A stretch of 64,000 bases of DNA from assembly GCF_030272615.1 (NCBI RefSeq), contig NC_081405.1:573389752-573453751 (forward strand), given 5' to 3'. The DNA is from Cryptomeria japonica (lineage: Eukaryota; Streptophyta; Pinopsida; Cupressales; Cupressaceae). This document shows positions 61,726-64,000 of the stretch, piece after piece. The notes under the pieces were generated by a model that did no database searches, was not told where the DNA came from, and worked only from the letters and a program-made list of their open reading frames with translations. The first letter of the stretch is position 1, and each line of letters begins with the position of its first letter. The position numbers and the translations under genes were made by a program.

Positions 61726-62884
61726 TCAAGCAAACTGGACCAAGAAAACATTAGGAGCCAGACCAGAACAAAGAGGCAATCCAAGATAAGAGTCAGGCAA
61801 ATATCCTAACTTGCACCCCAAAATATTCACAATCTTAATCTTCCTATGACCAAGACTATTAAGGAAAAAAATAGAACTGTTGGGTAAACTAATCTTTTTC
61901 CCAAAGCTACGTTCATAAATATTGAGAAGAGACTTTAATGACTTGTCTTCCGAAATAGAGCTTTCACCCACAAGAAGAGTGTCATCAACAAATTGCTCAT
62001 GGGAACAAATTTGGGCCTGAGAAGAGGGGTGAAGCCCTTTGAGTTTACCAATCCTGGTTTCTTTCTGAATAATGTTGTTGAGAGCCTCACTCATCAAAAT
62101 AAAAAGAAATGGGGAGAGGGGATCTCCCTTCCTAACACCTCTAGAAGCCGAGAAGAAAACTGAAGGAGAACCATTAATTAGCACCGAGAATTTTGGATTA
62201 GATTTACATTGATTTGACCAATTATATGGAGTGATCACAAAAGGCAAAAGATTGGAGAATTTTGATCAAGAAATTCCAGTTAACTTGATCATAGGCTTTG
62301 AGCAAATAAAGCTTGAGAAAAAAACCAGGTTTCTTATTGATTGAGAGCCAATGGATGTTCTCACGAAACTCAATAATAGAGTCCAAATTTTTTCTCTCAG
62401 GCACAAACCCATTCTGATGTTTAGAGATCAGGAGTGGAAGAATACTCTTTAGTCTGAAAACTAGAATTTTTGTAAAGATCTTATAGATCAAATTACATAA
62501 ATTAATAGGTCTGAAATCCTGGAAGCAGGTGGCATCCAACTTCTTGGGGATCAAGACAATAAAAGTGGCATTGAGTTCTTTCAAAAGAAAGCGAGAACCA
62601 AAACAAAACTCTTTGGCCGCATCCACAATATCATTACGAACAATCTCCCAAAAAAATTGAAAGAAAAACATGGTAAAACCGTCAGGGCTAGGCACTTTGT
62701 TTCCTTGAAACAATAAGACAACCATTTTAACTTCCTCAAAAGAAGGAATTGTGGTAAGCTCCTTGTTCATCTCCTGAGAAATACTGGCAAGGATCTCATG
62801 TAATAATTCCTCTTGAGCACTCACATCCAGAGGCCCCTCCTCAAAAGGAAGGGAAGATAAATAATGGATAGCCTCTTGACTCAT
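61726..62884 (-). pseudogene. LINE copy 3 reverse transcriptase
   Basis: Two long blocks (62884-62222 and 62247-61726) with one frameshift near 62230. Motifs: FQGNKVPSPDGFTMFFFQFF, LNATFIVLIPKKLDATCF, RPINLCNLIYKIFTK, LYLLKAYDQVNWNF (the first catalytic D of the usual LDxxKAYD pattern is Y), GVRKGDPLSPFLFILMSEAL and EQFVDDTLLVGES (catalytic DD kept). It would copy LINE RNA at the nicked chromosomal target. Confidence 0.88.
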
Positions 62885-63082
62885 ATCTTCCTATTTGTCA
62901 ACCCATTGACTGTTAACATAAATCCTCTTGATTCTATTGGAGGCCCTATGTTTTAATGTGGCCATATGGAAAAATTTGGTGTTCCTATCCCCACTTTGAG
63001 CCAAATGGCTCTTGACCTCTGTTTCCAGTATTCTTCCTCTTTGGAGATGATATCATGGAGTTTTGAGAGAAGTTCAATTTAT

Positions 63083-64000
63083 TTATCCATAATTTGGGGA
63101 TTGTAGCCTAAGAGTATAATTGGCTTTGTTATCTGATTTGGCTTTTCCTTTATCATGTTTAGGAAATGGCTCCTTGAACATCGCATGTTCCTCATTGGAG
63201 GTATGACCATAAACTTGTATGCCACCTTTTGTCAATAAGATCTTGTATAATATCCTTGAATCTATGGTAATTACCAGTTGTATGTCCTTTTCTCTTGTGA
63301 TACTCGTAATATTCATCATCATTCTGCCAAGAAGGTTTCACTTTAGGTTTGTATGGTGGATGATTTGGTATTGTTATCATCTTGTTTGCAACCAATTTCT
63401 TGAATGTTGTCTCAATTGGCTCTTCCAATGGAGTGTATTTCCTTTAAGGTTTTGATGTCCTTCGATGGTTAACTTGATTATTTGAGCTGGATGAACTTGC
63501 ACCAGGAAAATTTACTTTTGGTTTCACTATATTGTGTCTACTACCCCATGATTGATTGTGTTGTTGTTCTTGTTCCAAAAGCAGGGTTTGTCTTTCCTAT
63601 TCAATTCTCCTCTTTATTTTCTTTGAATATCTCTATGGCACCTTGTTCAATAAGGAATTTTTCTATTGCCAATCCTTTTTCAATGACCTCTTTGAAAGTA
63701 GATAAACAAGCTTTTCTCAACTCATATCCAATGTTTGCAAGATATCACAAGAGCATCGGCCATCAAGACCTCTCCATCATTGTAAGAATGAAGCAAAAGA
63801 TTCCCCCTTTTCCACTTAGTATTACACAAGGTGGCTGTTTTAATGTTGTATGAGAAGTGTTGTATGAATTCTTATGGTAAATCACTCCATGACTTAACTA
63901 CAAGTGGAAGTTGGGAGCTCCATTCCATAGCTTGTCCAGCTAAGCTTTGTGGGAATAATCTCATCAAGCATGTTTCTTCTCCTACTACCTCAATGCAAGT
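63083..64000 (-). pseudogene. Ty3/gypsy gag fragment, continues beyond the window
   Basis: Minus-strand frames with several stops. From the window end: LFPQSLAGQAMEWSSQLPLV, then FIQHFSYNIKTA, typical of the gypsy gag capsid. Further on is YYEYHKRKGHTTGNYHRFKD, the position of the zinc knuckle with cysteines replaced by tyrosines, then IIQDLIDK, followed by a lysine-rich tail (PKHDKGKAKSDNK). The knuckle has lost three of four usual ligands but H is kept. It ends at the edge of LINE copy 3. Confidence 0.8.

Larger units (their letters stand above)
59911..63075 (-). mobile_element. L1-type LINE, different family, 5' truncated (copy 3)
   Basis: Minus-strand LINE with an A-tail seen as the T-run at 59911-59919. 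Coding order: the region just before reverse transcriptase (EEEYWKQRSRAIWLK at about 63040), reverse transcriptase, zinc-binding region and RNase H. The endonuclease and ORF1 are absent, so it is truncated. Protein-level motifs match the other LINEs only in general pattern, so it is another family. No target duplication found. Confidence 0.88.

Overview
This window is plant nuclear DNA made almost entirely of transposable elements, most of them broken and several nested inside one another. I see no convincing host gene, rRNA, tRNA or CRISPR array. Evidence for a plant: Ty1/copia elements with an initiator-tRNA-Met type primer site, L1-type LINEs that carry an RNase H domain in ORF2 and a CCHC knuckle in ORF1, Ty3/gypsy gag and protease remnants, and spliceosomal-looking introns. 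The density and depth of nesting suggest a large, repeat-rich genome. A gymnosperm is my guess, but the sequence does not prove it.

Layout. (1) 1-1445: AT-rich sequence with nothing identifiable. (2) 1446-13765, minus strand: a pol-less, copia-like element with a gag carrying four zinc knuckles, a long unidentified second ORF, a polypurine tract and a 3' LTR. It is split at 5585-12248 by an element with 13-bp inverted ends whose core is about 5 kb of near-palindromic tandem repeats. (3) 13766-16430: AT-rich DNA, an unidentified decayed coding remnant, and a TATG/TA microsatellite. (4) 16431-23031: a 6.6-kb L1-type LINE inserted in that microsatellite, with a 12-bp target duplication. (5) 23032-26726 and 41874-42190, minus strand: an intron-containing transposase-like pseudogene (copy 1) with repeated 3' flank. 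It is interrupted by (6) a gypsy-type element without recognisable reverse transcriptase (26727-41873), itself interrupted by (7) a Ty1/copia element (32838-40382) with both LTRs and a CATGG duplication. (8) 42191-45295: (AG)n tracts and noncoding DNA. (9) 45296-46815, minus strand: gypsy gag-protease debris. (10) 46816-51477: a second, 5'-truncated copy of the same LINE that has lost RNase H. (11) 51533-51906: the C-terminal exon of a second transposase-like gene (copy 2), followed by AT-rich DNA, about 14 units of a 138-bp tandem repeat that each contain a long palindrome, a 55-bp-arm hairpin, a microsatellite and a GC-rich segment up to about 55937. (12) 55938-59404: a 5'-truncated copia element with an internal deletion and an intact-looking 3' LTR. 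(13) 59405-59910: an unidentified segment. (14) 59911-63075, minus strand: a LINE of another family. (15) 63083-64000, minus strand: gypsy gag debris running off the window.

Most interesting: the two transposase-like genes share a C-terminal domain. Copy 1 also carries a D ... DGCAAQ-K ... GEHDGVGACIK signature that I know only from uncharacterised eukaryotic proteins. Both copies are followed on their 3' side by repeats built on a CCCCTTA-type core. The 5-kb array in the inverted-repeat element at 5585-12248 uses the same core, and three putative element ends look alike. I infer one loosely related DNA-transposon group that builds large palindromic arrays. The signature and the arrays are visible in the sequence; the link between them is inference.
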